Both the position numbers and the translations under genes were made by a program. The notes below the pieces were generated by a model. It saw nothing but the letters and a program-made list of their open reading frames with translations, had not been told where the DNA came from and searched no databases. A stretch of 29,422 nt of DNA, from positions 1-29,422 of the forward strand of contig JADKJR010000026.1 of NCBI GenBank assembly GCA_016720925.1, written 5' to 3'. Positions within the stretch are counted from its first letter, which is position 1. The number at the start of each line of letters is the position of its first letter. Source of the DNA: Betaproteobacteria bacterium. Its GTDB lineage: Bacteria; Pseudomonadota; Gammaproteobacteria; Burkholderiales; Usitatibacteraceae. Below are positions 10,454 through 19,762 of the stretch, piece by piece.

Positions 10454-11393
10454 ATGAGTCGGCATGACCACGACAAGGCCAACAGGATCGCTCGCAAATT
10501 ACAGGAAAATACTGCCGGGAAATCCAGAATCGCGTTTATCGGCCTCGGCAACATGGGTGGCGCCATGGCACGTCATCTCATTCATGCCGGGTATCCGCTC
10601 TCGGTTTATGCGCGCCGCGCGGAAACCATGCAGCCGTTCGTTGCTCTCGGCGCACAAGCCTGCACGTCACCAGCCGACGCCGCGCGCGAAGCCGATTTCA
10701 TTTGCACCAATGTAACGGCCACCGCCGATGTCGGGCAGGTGCTGCTCGGCGAACAGGGGTCATCCACGGCGCGATGGTTGGCGCCATCGTCTGCGATTTT
10801 TCCACCATCGATGTCCGCGAGACGCGCCGATTCGCTCGCGAGCTCGAGAGCAAGGGCATCGAATACCTCGATTGCCCCGTGTCCGGTGGTACACAGCGGC
10901 CGATGCGGCACCGACACTGACCATCATGGTCGGTAGGCGTGCGGACGTCTGGCGCAGGCGGAAACCGCTGCTGGAAAAACTCGGCACGAATATTTTTCAC
11001 ATGGGTGACGTGGGTTGCGGCCAGGTGACCAAGGCTTGTAACCAAACCGTGCAGGTCATCAACATTCAGAGCATCGCCGAAGCCATGCTGTCCGCAAGGA
11101 GAACGGTGTGGATTGCAACAAAGTCGTCGAGAGGCGTTGATGTCCGGATTCGCCGGCTCGAAGATGCTGGGATTGATGGGGCCGAAGATGGCCAATCGCG
11201 ATTTCGCGGCGGGGATTGAGGCGCGCTTGCATCACCAAGGATTTCGGCCTGATCACCGACATGGCCGATCAGCAGGACCTGCCGATGCCGGCCACCCATC
11301 TGGTGTATGAGCAGTTGAACAAACTGATGCAACACGGGTTGGGGGACGATGGATACCTGCAACCTGTTGCGTGTGCTTGAGGAGGAAGAATGA
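10454..11393 (+). CDS. NAD-dependent beta-hydroxyacid dehydrogenase (3-hydroxyisobutyrate / tartronate semialdehyde reductase family)
   Basis: The N-terminal Rossmann motif is RIAFIGLGNMGGAMARHLI, followed by the substrate segment DCPVSGGTQ and the catalytic-Lys region GQVTKACNQTVQVINIQSIAEAM. The C-terminal helical part has GSKMLGLMGPKMANRDF and DLPMPATHLVYEQLNKL. These mark the GarR/GlxR/MmsB family; the substrate cannot be settled. The ATG at 10454 is the only upstream ATG in the frame of the Rossmann motif and gives a ~25-residue leader, so the true start may be later or altered by an error. Frame changes fall near 10760, 10905, 11090 and 11230. The stop TGA (11391-11393) overlaps the ATG of the next gene, so the two are probably cotranslated and act in one pathway. 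Confidence 0.87.
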
Positions 11394-12725
11394 ATCTCTA
11401 CCGGCTCCTGCAGCAGCGTGTCGCCGCCGGCAATCCGGTGCGCGTCGGTTTGATCGGCGCCGGCAAGTTCGGGTCGATGTATCTCTCCAGATTCCGCGCA
11501 CACCGGGCATTCATTTGCTCGGCATCGCCGATCTCAATCCGGTGCGCGCGGCGGAGTCATTGCGGCGCGTGGGTTGGAAGGAAGAACAATTCGCCGCGCA
11601 GAATTTCAAGCAGGCGTTTGCCAGCGGCATCGCACGCACATCACTGACGATGCCCTGGCGCTGATCCGCAACCGGCATATCGAAGTCATCATCGACGCCA
11701 CCGGCAGTCCATCCGCGGGCATCGCGCATGTGCTGGCCTGTTGCGAGCACAAAAAGCACGTTGTAATGGTGAACGTCGAGGCCGACGCACTGGCCGGACC
11801 ATTACTGGCAAGGCGGGCGGCGGAGGCGGGCATTGTCTATTCGCTCGCCTATGGTGACCAGCCGGCGCTGATTTGCGAAATGGTCGATTGGGCGCGCGCC
11901 GCCGGATTCGAAGTCGTCGCCGCCGGCAAGGGCACCAAGTATTTGCCGGCGTACCATGCCTCGACGCCCGACACCGTCTGGGGCCATTACGGCTTCTCGG
12001 CGGAAACGGTGGCGGGCGGTGATTTCAACGCGCAGATGTTCAATTCATTCCTCGACGGCACCAAGAGCGCCATTGAAATGGCGGCTGTCGCGAATGCGAC
12101 CGGACTGACGCCATCGCCGCGTGGCCTGGAATTTCCGCCGTGTGGTGTCGATGATCTGGCGCGGCGTGTTGCGACCAAAGCCGATGGCGGGCATTTGCAT
12201 CATCGCGGGCAAGTGGAAGTCATTACGTCGGTCGAGCGCGATGGTCGGCCGGTGTTCCGCGATCTGCGCTGGGGCGTGTATGTGACCTTTGCCGCCGATA
12301 CCGATTATGTTCGCCGATGCTTCAAGAATACGGGCTCGTCACCGACGACACCGGCAACTATTCGTCGATGTAAAACCGTTCCACCTGATCGGGCTGGAGC
12401 TGGGCATCAGTGTCGCCAGTGCGGCGGTACGCGGCGAGGCGACCGGTGCGCCGGATGGATGGCGCGGCGATTGCGTGGCAACCGCCAAACGAGATCTTAA
12501 GGCGGGCGAGATGCTCGACGGCGAGGGCGTTATACGGTCTATGGAAACTGATGCCAGCGGTTATCCAATCGGATCGGCGGGGTTGCCATCGGGCTTGCGC
12601 ACAAAGTTAAAACTTTTGCGAGGCGTTGCTGCGGGCAAGCCGGTGACATGGGAAGACGTGGCCGTTGATTTGAAGAACGCGCGGTACGGTTTCGGCGCGA
12701 AATGGAGAAGACCTTCGCGCCGTGA
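11390..12725 (+). CDS. Homoserine-dehydrogenase-like NAD(P) oxidoreductase with C-terminal SAF domain
   Basis: Matches the COG4091-type family (predicted homoserine dehydrogenase with SAF domain). The Rossmann motif is VRVGLIGAGKFGSMYLSR near residue 18. Next come EVIIDATGSPSAGIAHVLAC and HVVMVNVEADALAGPLLA, then the long segment GKGTKYLPAYHASTPDTVWG. The C-terminal third (PFHLIGLELGISVASAA, AKRDLKAGEMLDGEG) is the SAF-like part. Start MNLYRLLQQRVAAGNP at 11390 overlaps the stop of the upstream dehydrogenase. Frame changes lie near 11495, 11640, 12325, 12365 and 12535. Shifting once near 12690 gives the C-terminus RREMEKTFAP and a stop at 12723-12725, for about 445 residues. True homoserine dehydrogenase activity is doubtful; a sugar-acid or branched-acid intermediate is more likely, by its partner gene. 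Confidence 0.8.
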
Positions 12726-12748
12726 CCCGCAATTTGAATTAGAACGAG

Positions 12749-13911
12749 ATGAAAAAAGACACCAAACTCACGCAACTCAGCCGCAAACCGGTCAACGATC
12801 CGCCCACCGTCAACATCCCGCTGCATCGCGCGCGTCCACCGTGCTGTTCGATCGATGGCGCAGCAGCACGAAATCCAGCGCGCTGGGAGGCGGATGAAGA
12901 AGTGCCGACCTACGGCTTGGTCACCATGCCGCAGGCACTCGCGCTTAGAGAACGCGGTGGCGGAACTGGAAGGCGGCTATCGCGCCATGACCTATTCGAG
13001 CGGGCTTGCGGCCGTTGGCGGCGCATTGCTGGCGTGCGTGAAACCGGCGATCACGTATTGATGCCGGACAGCAGCTACTATCCAGGCCGGCGTTTCGCGG
13101 AAAAATTCCTGACGCTTTCGGTGTCGCGCCGCATTTTACGATCCGTTGATCGGTGCTGCGGCATTCGTACGCTGCTAAAGCCAAATACCACAGTGGTTTA
13201 TGCCGAGAGCCCGGGTTCGCATACTTTCGAAGTGCAGGATATTCCCGCCATCGCCAGGTTGCATGAGCACGGCGCCAGGGTCATCATGGATAACGCCTGG
13301 GCGACTGGATATTTCTTCGATGCGTTTGAGCACGGTGTCGATCTGGTGGTGCAGCCTGCACCAAATACTACGCGGCGCATTCTGACGTGCTGATCGGGCT
13401 CGTCATTGCCAATGAAGCTTGCTGGCCGCTGTTGAAGGAAACCACGCTGCACCTTGGGCAGCGTGCCTCGCTGGACGATTGTTTCCTGACGCTGCGCGGC
13501 ATGCGTACACTGGGCGTACGGCTCAAGCGGCATCAGGAGAGTGCATTGCACATCGCACGGTGGATGCACGCACGCCCCGAAGTGAAGCGCGTGTTGTATC
13601 CCGCGCTGGAAAGCGATCCGGGCCACGCCTTGTGGAAGCGCGATTTCACTGGTGCGGCGGGCCTGTTCACGATTGAATTGAATCCGTGCACGGACACACA
13701 ACTCGCGGCGATGATGGATCACTATGAATTGTTCGGGCTCGGTTATTCGTGGGGCGGTTTCGAAAAAGCTCGCCGTGACCGCGCGCATCGCGCGTGAAGC
13801 GGGCGGCCGTTGCCAGACGGGCGATTGGTGCGTTACAACATCGGGCTGGACGATCCGGATGATTTGATTCGCGATCTTGAGGCGGGGTTTGAGCGGTTGC
13901 GGAGTGGATAA
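12749..13911 (+). CDS. metC: Cystathionine beta-lyase-like PLP-dependent enzyme
   Basis: Cys/Met-metabolism PLP enzyme (cystathionine gamma/beta-lyase family), cytoplasmic. Start MKKDTKLTQLSRKPVNDPPT at 12749. Family landmarks are AVAELEGGYRAMTYSSGLAA (PLP phosphate contacts), CVKPGDHVLMPDSSYYPGRR, TTVVYAESPGSHTFEVQDIP, RVIMDNAWATGYFFDAFEHG, and the PLP lysine in CTKYYAAHSDVLIG; its AAA codon is at 13363-13365 once one base is removed just before. The C-terminal part has LGQRASLDDCFLTLRGMRTL and LFGLGYSWGGFE. About 387 residues, normal. Frame changes are near 12835, 12945, 13050, 13120, 13355 and 13770. The MetC rather than MetB reading rests on the lyase-like IVDN/GYSWGGFE features; substrate is inferred. 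It lies 23 bases after the SAF-domain gene. Confidence 0.88.
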
Positions 13912-13919
13912 ATTGAGAG

Positions 13920-13950
13920 CTGTCGCCCCGGACTGAGTCCGGGGCGACAG
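13920..13950 (+). terminator. Strong perfect hairpin after metC
   Basis: CTGTCGCCCCGGA (13920-13932) and its exact complement (13938-13950) form a 13-bp GC-rich stem around a 5-base loop, CTGAG. It begins 8 bases after the metC stop and is followed by ATTCATTTGC, a weak T-rich tail. It would work as an intrinsic-like terminator for the upstream genes. A REP-type palindrome is the alternative, as the tail is poor. Confidence 0.6.
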
Positions 13951-13973
13951 ATTCATTTGCACTTGCAATCGCG

Positions 13974-13994
13974 CGAGAAACGAGAAACGAGAAA
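13974..13994 (+). repeat. Three tandem CGAGAAA heptamers
   Basis: CGAGAAA occurs three times head to tail (13974-13980, 13981-13987, 13988-13994) directly before the GGGAG ribosome binding site (13996-14000) of the M20 peptidase gene at 14011. A seven-base unit is prone to slippage, so copy number may vary between strains and alter leader spacing. Confidence 0.65.
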
Positions 13995-14010
13995 CGGGAG
14001 CACAAACCAC

Positions 14011-15383
14011 ATGACCCGCGCAGCCGCCATCCAGTCCGCTGAACAATATTTCGACAGCCAGCAGTTTCACGCCGACCTCGCGCGCCGCGTGGCGATTCCG
14101 ACCGAGAGCCAGAATCCCGATCGCAAGAATGAATTGCAAGTCTATCTGCAGGGCGAACTCACCACCTCGCTGCAAGCGCTCGGTTTCGATTGTCGCGTAC
14201 GAAAGCCCTGCCAGCAAACGCCTTTCCTGATCGCCACCCGCATGGAAGGCGACAAGCTGCCGACCGTCATGAGTTACGGCCACGGTGACGTGATTCGTGG
14301 CCTCGAGCCACAATGGCGCGCCGGCCTGAACCCCTGGCAAATGCAACAGGAGGGCGCGCGAATTTACGGACGCGGCACGGCCGATAACAAGGGCCAGCAC
14401 ACGATCAACCTGGGCGCGCTGAAAAGCGTACTCGACACGCGCGGCAAGCTCGGCTTCAATGTGAAACTGCTGTTTGAAACCGGCGAAGAAATCGGCTCGC
14501 CGGGGCTGGACGCGTTCTGCAAGGCGCACAAGAATGAGCTGAAGCCGATATCACCATCGCCTCCGACGGGCCGCGCCTGAAGCCGGATCGCCCGACCATT
14601 TTCCTGGGCTCGCGCGGCGTGATGAATTTCGATCTCACCGTCGATTTGCGGCCCGGCGCACATCACTCCGGCAATTGGGGCGGATTGATCGCCGACCCCG
14701 GCATCATCCTGAGCCATGCCATCGCCAGTATTACCGACCGCAACGGCGCGATCCGCGTGCCGGAATGGCGGCCAGCCGATATTCCGCGGCCGTCGCGGGC
14801 GCTGAAGGATTGTGAACCTTCTGGAGGTGACGATTCCCCGGAGATCGACATCGACTGGGGCGAGCCGGGGTTGTCTCCCGCCGAGCGCGTGTTTGGCTGG
14901 TCAAGTTTTCCATACTCGCCATGAAAGTCGGTAATCCGGATTTTCCGGTGAATGCAATTGCCGGAAAAGCGTGGGCACGCGGCCATCTGCGTTTCGTGGT
15001 GGGGATCGATCCCTACGATGTCGTGCCGGCGTTGCAGCGCCACCTGATCCGCGAAGGCTTTTCGCAAGTCAGCGTCACGCCCGCACGCGAAGAACCGATG
15101 CACGCCACCCGGCTCGACCCGGATTCCAGATGGGTGCGCTGGGCGGTTGCCAGCATCGCACGCACCACCGGAAACAGGCCGCGATCCTGCCCAATCTCGG
15201 CGGCTCGCTTCCCAATGAAGTATTCGCCGATACGCTGGGCCTGCCGACGATATGGATTCCGCACTCCTATTCCGCGTGTTCGCAGCATGCACCGAATGAG
15301 CACATGCTTGCACCAATTGCGCGCGAAGGTCTGCCATCATGGCCGGGATTTTCTGGGATCTTGGGGAAGCTTTACCGGAATAG
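14011..15383 (+). CDS. M20-family metallopeptidase (ArgE/DapE/carboxypeptidase type)
   Basis: Cytoplasmic zinc peptidase or amidohydrolase. Start ATG at 14011 has GGGAG ten bases upstream. Family metal sites are visible in order: His of VMSYGHGDVI, Asp of YGRGTADNKGQH, the Glu pair in LLFETGEEIGSPG, Asp of ITIASDGP, and a C-terminal His-rich loop SACSQHAPNEHML. The dimerisation domain starts around GVMNFDLTVDLRPGAHHSGN. About 457 residues, as for the larger M20 members. Frame changes fall near 14550, 14905 and 15175, and one near 15335 gives the C-terminus AGIFWDLGEALPE and a TAG at 15381-15383. The substrate is not evident. Its place between metC and an acetyltransferase would suit hydrolysis of an N-acylated amino acid or dipeptide, which is inference. 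Confidence 0.88.
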
Positions 15384-15427
15384 AGAGGCGGCGACATGTT
15401 GGCCGCGCGGCGCAGGAATTGCTTGTA

Positions 15428-15981
15428 ATGGAAATGGACCTTCTTGAACCTGCGCACATGAATCTCATTATCCGCCCCTCCCGCGACGAAGACGTGCCGG
15501 CCTGTTCGGCCATTTACGCCGACAGCGTCGCCGCCGAAACCGCCTCCTGGGAGTACGACGCCCCCAATGTCGACGAGTTCGATCGCCGGCGGGGCGACGT
15601 TCTTGCCAAAGGGTTTCCCTACTTCACTGCATTGCTGGACGGAAAGGTGGCCGGGTACAGCTACGCGAGTTCATTCCGGGCGCGCGTGGGTTACCGGTTC
15701 GTGGTCGAGGATTCGGTCTACGTGCTCGACGAGCTGAAAGGTCGCGGCATCGGCAGGCGGTTGTTGATGGCGCTGATGGACGAATGCACCAGACGCGGCT
15801 TCCGCCAGATGATCGCGGTAATCGGCGACAGCGCCAATCTGGGGTCGATCAAATTGCACCAAGGCTGTGGGTTCCAGACGTGGCTGCTGTTCAAAGGTAT
15901 CGGCTACAAATTCGGGCGCTGGCTCGATAGTGTGCAGATGCAGCGGGAACTGGGCGAGAGGGCAACGCGCCACCAAGGTGA
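15428..15981 (+). CDS. GNAT N-acetyltransferase, phosphinothricin acetyltransferase-like
   Basis: Cytoplasmic acetyl-CoA-dependent N-acetyltransferase. The core runs without a frameshift: IIRPSRDEDVPACSAIYADS, VAAETASWEYD, AGYSYASSFRARVGYRFVVE, DSVYVLDELKGRGIGRRLL (the acetyl-CoA pyrophosphate loop) and LHQGCGFQ. I prefer the start at 15428 because AGGA lies about 10 bases upstream; ATG 15458 is the alternative and matches the usual family start. The open frame continues to 16039, but its last ~20 codons lie inside a hairpin repeat. A one-base change near 15960 would end it at TGA 15979-15981 just before the repeat, and I chose that end. The family includes enzymes acting on methionine sulfoximine, sulfone or glufosinate-like amino acids. 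Confidence 0.87.
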
Positions 15982-15986
15982 AACTC

Positions 15987-16037
15987 AGCACTGGCGCGCA
16001 TTCCAGGACAAAACGTCCGGAAAGCCGCGTCAGTGCT
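15987..16037. repeat. REP-like imperfect hairpin, copy 2
   Basis: The left arm AGCACTGGCGCG (from 15987) and right arm GCCGCGTCAGTGCT (16024-16037) pair with one G/T wobble and a small internal mismatch. The inner stem TTCCAGGAC pairs with GTCCGGAA with a single bulged A around a loop. The outer arms match copy 1 at 8543-8595, while the inner stem has different bases that still pair. It separates the rightward acetyltransferase gene from the leftward oxidoreductase operon. The remaining bases to 16165 show nothing else I recognise. Confidence 0.7.
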
Positions 16038-16165
16038 AGCGTTTATGCGGTCTTGCTGCCGATTCCTTCAGGAGCGTTTGGGCCAAGCACACGAATGGGC
16101 GAACATTCGACGATTGGCGTCGCGGACGTTGATCGATTGACAAAGTTGATGCGAATTGCTTGCTC

Positions 16166-17557
16166 TTATGTGGAAGTTTCTTCCAGCGTCCCGTTAGCCA
16201 AAGACGCAACCGAAGACAACGGCACGGGCTTTAATGGTGCGCGAATCCGGTACGCGCCAATCTCAGACGGTGGCTTGCAGAGTTCGCCCGCGAGTATTTG
16301 CGTAACACCAATGCCGCAAACGCGACCTTGGCATGGCCCCATGCCGCAGCGGCTGAAGAATTTGGTCTGGTTCGGCCCCTGACAACCCAGGCGCGCCATC
16401 TCACGGATGCGGCCGGCGGTGACCTCTTCACAGCGGCACACGATGGTATCGTCGGCAGGCGTGTTGATCAAATCGGGCGGCCGGTACAAAGCATCGAGGA
16501 ACGGACGAATACGCAGTTGCTTCGCCAGCGCACGCCGTGCCAATGATGCGCGCTGGTCACCGCTCGGCATCAGACAGACGCTGCATGGCGTGAGCCGCAC
16601 CGATCGCGGCATTGGCGCCGCTGGCTTCGGCGGCCAGCGCGCCGGCAATCGACGTGCCGTCGCCAGCCATGCGAAACCCTGCCAGCGAGGTTTGTCCCCA
16701 GGTATCCACGCGCGGACGCCATGCAAGCTGCGGATTGTCCCAGTCGTGCTCCACACGCAACAGGCGGCTCAAGTGCGTATTCGGCACGACACCGTGATGC
16801 AGCAACACGATACCCGCATCGATGCGAGTGCCCGGCCACCTGATGTGATCAGCAATCCTCGGCTTGGCTACCTTCGACGCGCGGGATCCGTCGCTTGTGT
16901 GAAATGTGGAATGCCCGCACTTCGGAGACGCCACATCATCTGCAGCCCTTTGAGCAAGTAGGCCGGAACAGTGAGTGCGGCAGGCAGATGTCGCAGTGCG
17001 GCGATTCGGTTGGCGGAAGGTGAAGTCTCGACGATGCCCGCAATGTCAGCGCCGGCGTCGATGAGCTGACAAGCCACCAGCAGGAGCAAGGACCACCTCC
17101 CCGCTTCCACCGGGCCCGACGGAATGGATGCCCGCACTCTTCAGGGCGATCTGCGCCGCACCGCATTCAGCACGCCCGGCGATATCCAGCCGGGAATCGG
17201 CGAGGCGCGTTCCAGGGCGCCGGTGGCGGCGATCCAATTGTGGCGCTCGCACCTGGAAAGATCGGCCATCCTGCAAAGCCGTCACCGTCCGGGTCACGCG
17301 CCACATCCCACACGAGCGCGCCGTGCCGGACTTCCGCCAGATTGTGCCGCTGCCCAGCGAGTGACAGGCCGTGCGAAGTATTCAGGCCCGAGCAAGGCGG
17401 CGACATTCGCATCTGCCGGGAGACGTTTCGGTAGATTTGTCCACCCGCACTCGGCTGCTCATCGAGCAGCGGCGTCTTCAATCCAAGCGACGCGGCGGTG
17501 CATGCCGCGGCCATGCCCCGCCGGACCGGCACCGATGACAATGAGGTCGTGCGTCAT
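16166..17557 (-). CDS. FAD/NAD(P)-binding oxidoreductase with C-terminal [2Fe-2S] domain (opine oxidase subunit A / HcnB-like)
   Basis: The N-terminus MTHDLIVIGAGPAG is the FAD dinucleotide fold, followed by LLDEQPSAGGQIYRNV, a signature of the OoxA/HcnB family. The middle has AAQIALKSAGI and LLLVACQLIDAGADIAGIVE, then GIVLLHHGVVPNTHLSRLL and TSLAGFRMAGDGTSIAGALA. The C-terminal BFD-like part is TIVCRCEEVTAGRI with CGMGPCQGRVCG, giving the cysteines for an iron-sulfur cluster. About 464 residues, as expected. It is read in at least five frame pieces across 17557-16166. Its start overlaps the stop of the [2Fe-2S] gene upstream (ATGA). It is the last gene of the transporter-oxidase operon. Family members form complexes with the two preceding products; the substrate is not known. 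Confidence 0.87.
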
Positions 17558-17867
17558 ACGCCGCCCTCCACCCGTCGTGCCACGCAGTCGGCAATCGCAC
17601 CTGCATCCCCCGCCCGCGCCTCGACCATACACGATTGCACGTTCTGCCCGGCCGTCGACTTCCACCAGGCAGTCGAAGCAAACGCCATCAAACACAGCGG
17701 TCCGCGCGGCGCTCTCCGGATACGGGGTTTGGCGAAATGCCACTACGCCCGCCATTCATCAGCGCCATGCGCCAGCGGCGTGTCGCCGTAGCGCGCCTTG
17801 ATGGCGCGCGAATCGACAAAAGTTCGATTGCGGATCGTTTGGCGGCAGTGTTGATCGGCTTAAACAT
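17554..17867 (-). CDS. Small (2Fe-2S)-binding protein (HcnA / opine oxidase gamma-like)
   Basis: Short ferredoxin-like subunit of about 104 residues between the two flavoprotein genes. The ATG (17867) opens MFKPIN and overlaps the stop of the DAO-family gene; the stop (TCA at 17554-17556 on the plus strand) overlaps the next ATG. The recognisable stretch is DGVCFDCLVEVDG, with the CxxC of the plant-type [2Fe-2S] family, followed by the C-terminal Cys in VQSCMVEARAG. The sequence between start and motif is split over three frames, so only the size, position and motif support the call. It likely passes electrons between the flavins of its two partners. Confidence 0.8.
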
Positions 17868-18974
17868 TGAAACGCTCCGCCGGAAACCACGGATCTCAAC
17901 CGGCTCCACCACCGCCAATCAGTCTGCAAGCGGTCCCGGCATGCTGCGCGGCCAGTGTGATGCCGCTATGACAAGTAACGACGAAGGCGCCGGGGCACTC
18001 GCTCGACGCCTGGTAAATCGGAAAGCCGTCAGGACTCATGACCCGCAGCGCACCCCAAATTACGCACAATGTTACGTTTGCCAGCAAAGGAAAGCGGCGT
18101 ATCGCGCGGTCGGCGATGCGCGCCAACTGCGCGAGCGTGGTGCAATCGTCAAGCCCACGTCCTCCTACGAGTCGCCGATCTGCACGACGCCTCGCCGGTT
18201 TGCCGCACATGCAGCGATGGGTGGCGCAAGAATGGTTGCACGCGCTCGCTGACCAGGATCTGCCCCGATTGGGCTTCACCGGCGCCTGCCAGGACTACCA
18301 ATGGCGCGAGCGCCCGTTGCCCAGCCACTGCGGCGAGTACAACCTTATCCCCGCCGTGATCGATGCCGCCGGCGCGCATGGAACTGGCCTTGCCGTCGCG
18401 CGACGTTCTCGATGTGGACGCCGGCGCACAGCTCACCACCAACGATTCGAAAGCCCTGCACCAACGCCCGCAACAGCCGCAGCGGGTTGATATGACCATC
18501 CATCGGACAGAACACAGCTCCAACAACCGAAGGTCCGATGTGCGGCGACAGTGCGCGCACACACCAGCGTGATCGAGAAATTGCACCGAACGGATATTCG
18601 CCGCCGATTTCTGCTCTCACGGTGGCGAGATCGGCAAACGCGCGCAACCAACTCGGCGTCGTTTACGCACATCGTCATGCCGCCTATCTGCGATAACTCG
18701 ACATCGACGCCGGTGCGCTCCGGGCAAGTTCCCGCGCGAAACGGGCCAGCGGCGCGCCGCGGCAGTGCTCCATCGAGCATAAGCCGGATTACCGTGGCCC
18801 TTGCACTGCACCGCTACGAGGCCGAAATTTCCGCGCGCGGCTCGAAAGGCGTCGTCCGCCTTCGTCGAGCAGTCGCACACGCTCACCGGCACGCGTGAGT
18901 CCGCCGGAGCGTCCGCCTTGCCCACCACACACCGCCGCCGATGACCAGCGTGTCGACTTCGTTTGGGGACCGGT
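17860..18974 (-). CDS. DAO-family FAD-dependent oxidoreductase (opine oxidase B / HcnC-like)
   Basis: D-amino-acid-oxidase-like flavoprotein. The N-terminus EVDTLVIGGGVVG is the FAD-binding fold. Further family stretches are RAARGNFGLV, LSQIGGMTMCVNDAEL, FCPMDGHINPLRLLRALVQG, RGQILVSERVQPFL-like sequence (here SGQILVSERVQPFLRHPS), LDDCTTLAQLARIADRAI and WGALRVMSPDGFPIY with FVVTCHSGITLAAQHA. The C-terminus is EIRGFPAERFNV after a frame change, giving TAA at 17860-17862. I find no clean ATG; the gene starts near 18974, right after the permease stop, and the start codon may be damaged. Six or more frame changes occur. About 370 residues, normal. It would strip electrons from an amine or N-substituted amino acid. 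Confidence 0.85.
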
Positions 18975-19762
18975 CTACGATTCGCCCGACAGCACGCGAT
19001 CGAGCCCGTAGAAGCGGTCGAGCACGATCATCAACACCAGTGTCAATACGATCAACACGGTGGAAATGGAAGCGAGCAGCGGATCGATCGTGTGAGCGAT
19101 GTGGTGATACATCTTTACCGGCAGCGTCTCGGTCGTAGCCGACGCAACGAAGATCGACATCGTCAATTCGTCCAAAGCTGTTGATGAATGCGAGCCAGCC
19201 GCCTGCGACGCCTGGCAGGATCAATGGCAATTCGATGCGGCGGAACACCGTCCAGCCCGATGCGCCAGCGATTGCGAGGCCTGCGCGATACTGCGATCAA
19301 ACCCGGTGGAGCCGCCAACTCCAGCCCCAGCACGTAGGGCAACACGATCACCGTGTGCGCCGCCGTCAGGCCCCACGGTGTGCTCGAACCACCGATCTGC
19401 GTGGGAATCGCAGCAACGCGATGCCCAGTACCACATGCGGCACCATCAACGGCGACAGCAGTAGTCCCTGCAACGCATCCCGGCCCGGAAACCGGTGCCA
19501 GGCGGTCGCCATGCCGGCCGGCACCGCGAGCAGCGTCGCCAGCGTAGCTGCCGCCGCCCCAAGCCCGAGGCTGCGCCAGAATGCGGTCACGAAATCGGAT
19601 GCGTCGGCGATCGCGCGGTTACCAGCGCCACGATGCCCTTCGAACGGCATCGCGATGTGGCCTGTCGGTGAGCGACACCAGCGCCACCATCACCAGCGGC
19701 GCCAGCATAAACGCCGTAGACATCAGGTGGAACGCGAGCAAGATGCGTGGCGTGTTGCTCAC
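18975..19762 (-). CDS. potC: ABC transporter permease, PotC type
   Basis: Second inner-membrane permease of a spermidine/putrescine-type importer. The GTG at 19762 (SNTPRILLAFHLMSTAFML) overlaps the stop of the upstream permease (GTGA). Membrane segments include FMLAPLVMVALVSLTD, FWRSLGLGAAAATLATLLAV, LLLSPLMVPHVVLGIALL and VIVLPYVLGLELA. The EAA-type loop lies near 19245 (FRRIELPLILPGVAGGWLAF), then a final segment ISTVLIVLTLVLMIVLDRFY, ending YGLDRVLSGES with a stop at 18975-18977. About 262 residues, normal. The middle (19250-19430) is split over several frames. It pairs with the preceding permease. Substrate unknown. Confidence 0.83.

Noticed and set aside
13974..13994. CRISPR-like or satellite array
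   Set aside because: Units are only 7 bases with no spacers and three copies; it is a simple tandem repeat.
13198..14529. A 443-codon open frame on the minus strand
   Set aside because: It lies antisense to metC and the M20 peptidase gene, spans the hairpin and intergenic gap between them, and has no recognisable motif. Both sense proteins have clear motifs in this stretch, so it is a high-GC shadow frame.
16040..16165. Possible small gene between the acetyltransferase and the oxidoreductase operon
   Set aside because: No start with a ribosome binding site and no recognisable protein; the frames reading through are extensions or shadows of neighbours.
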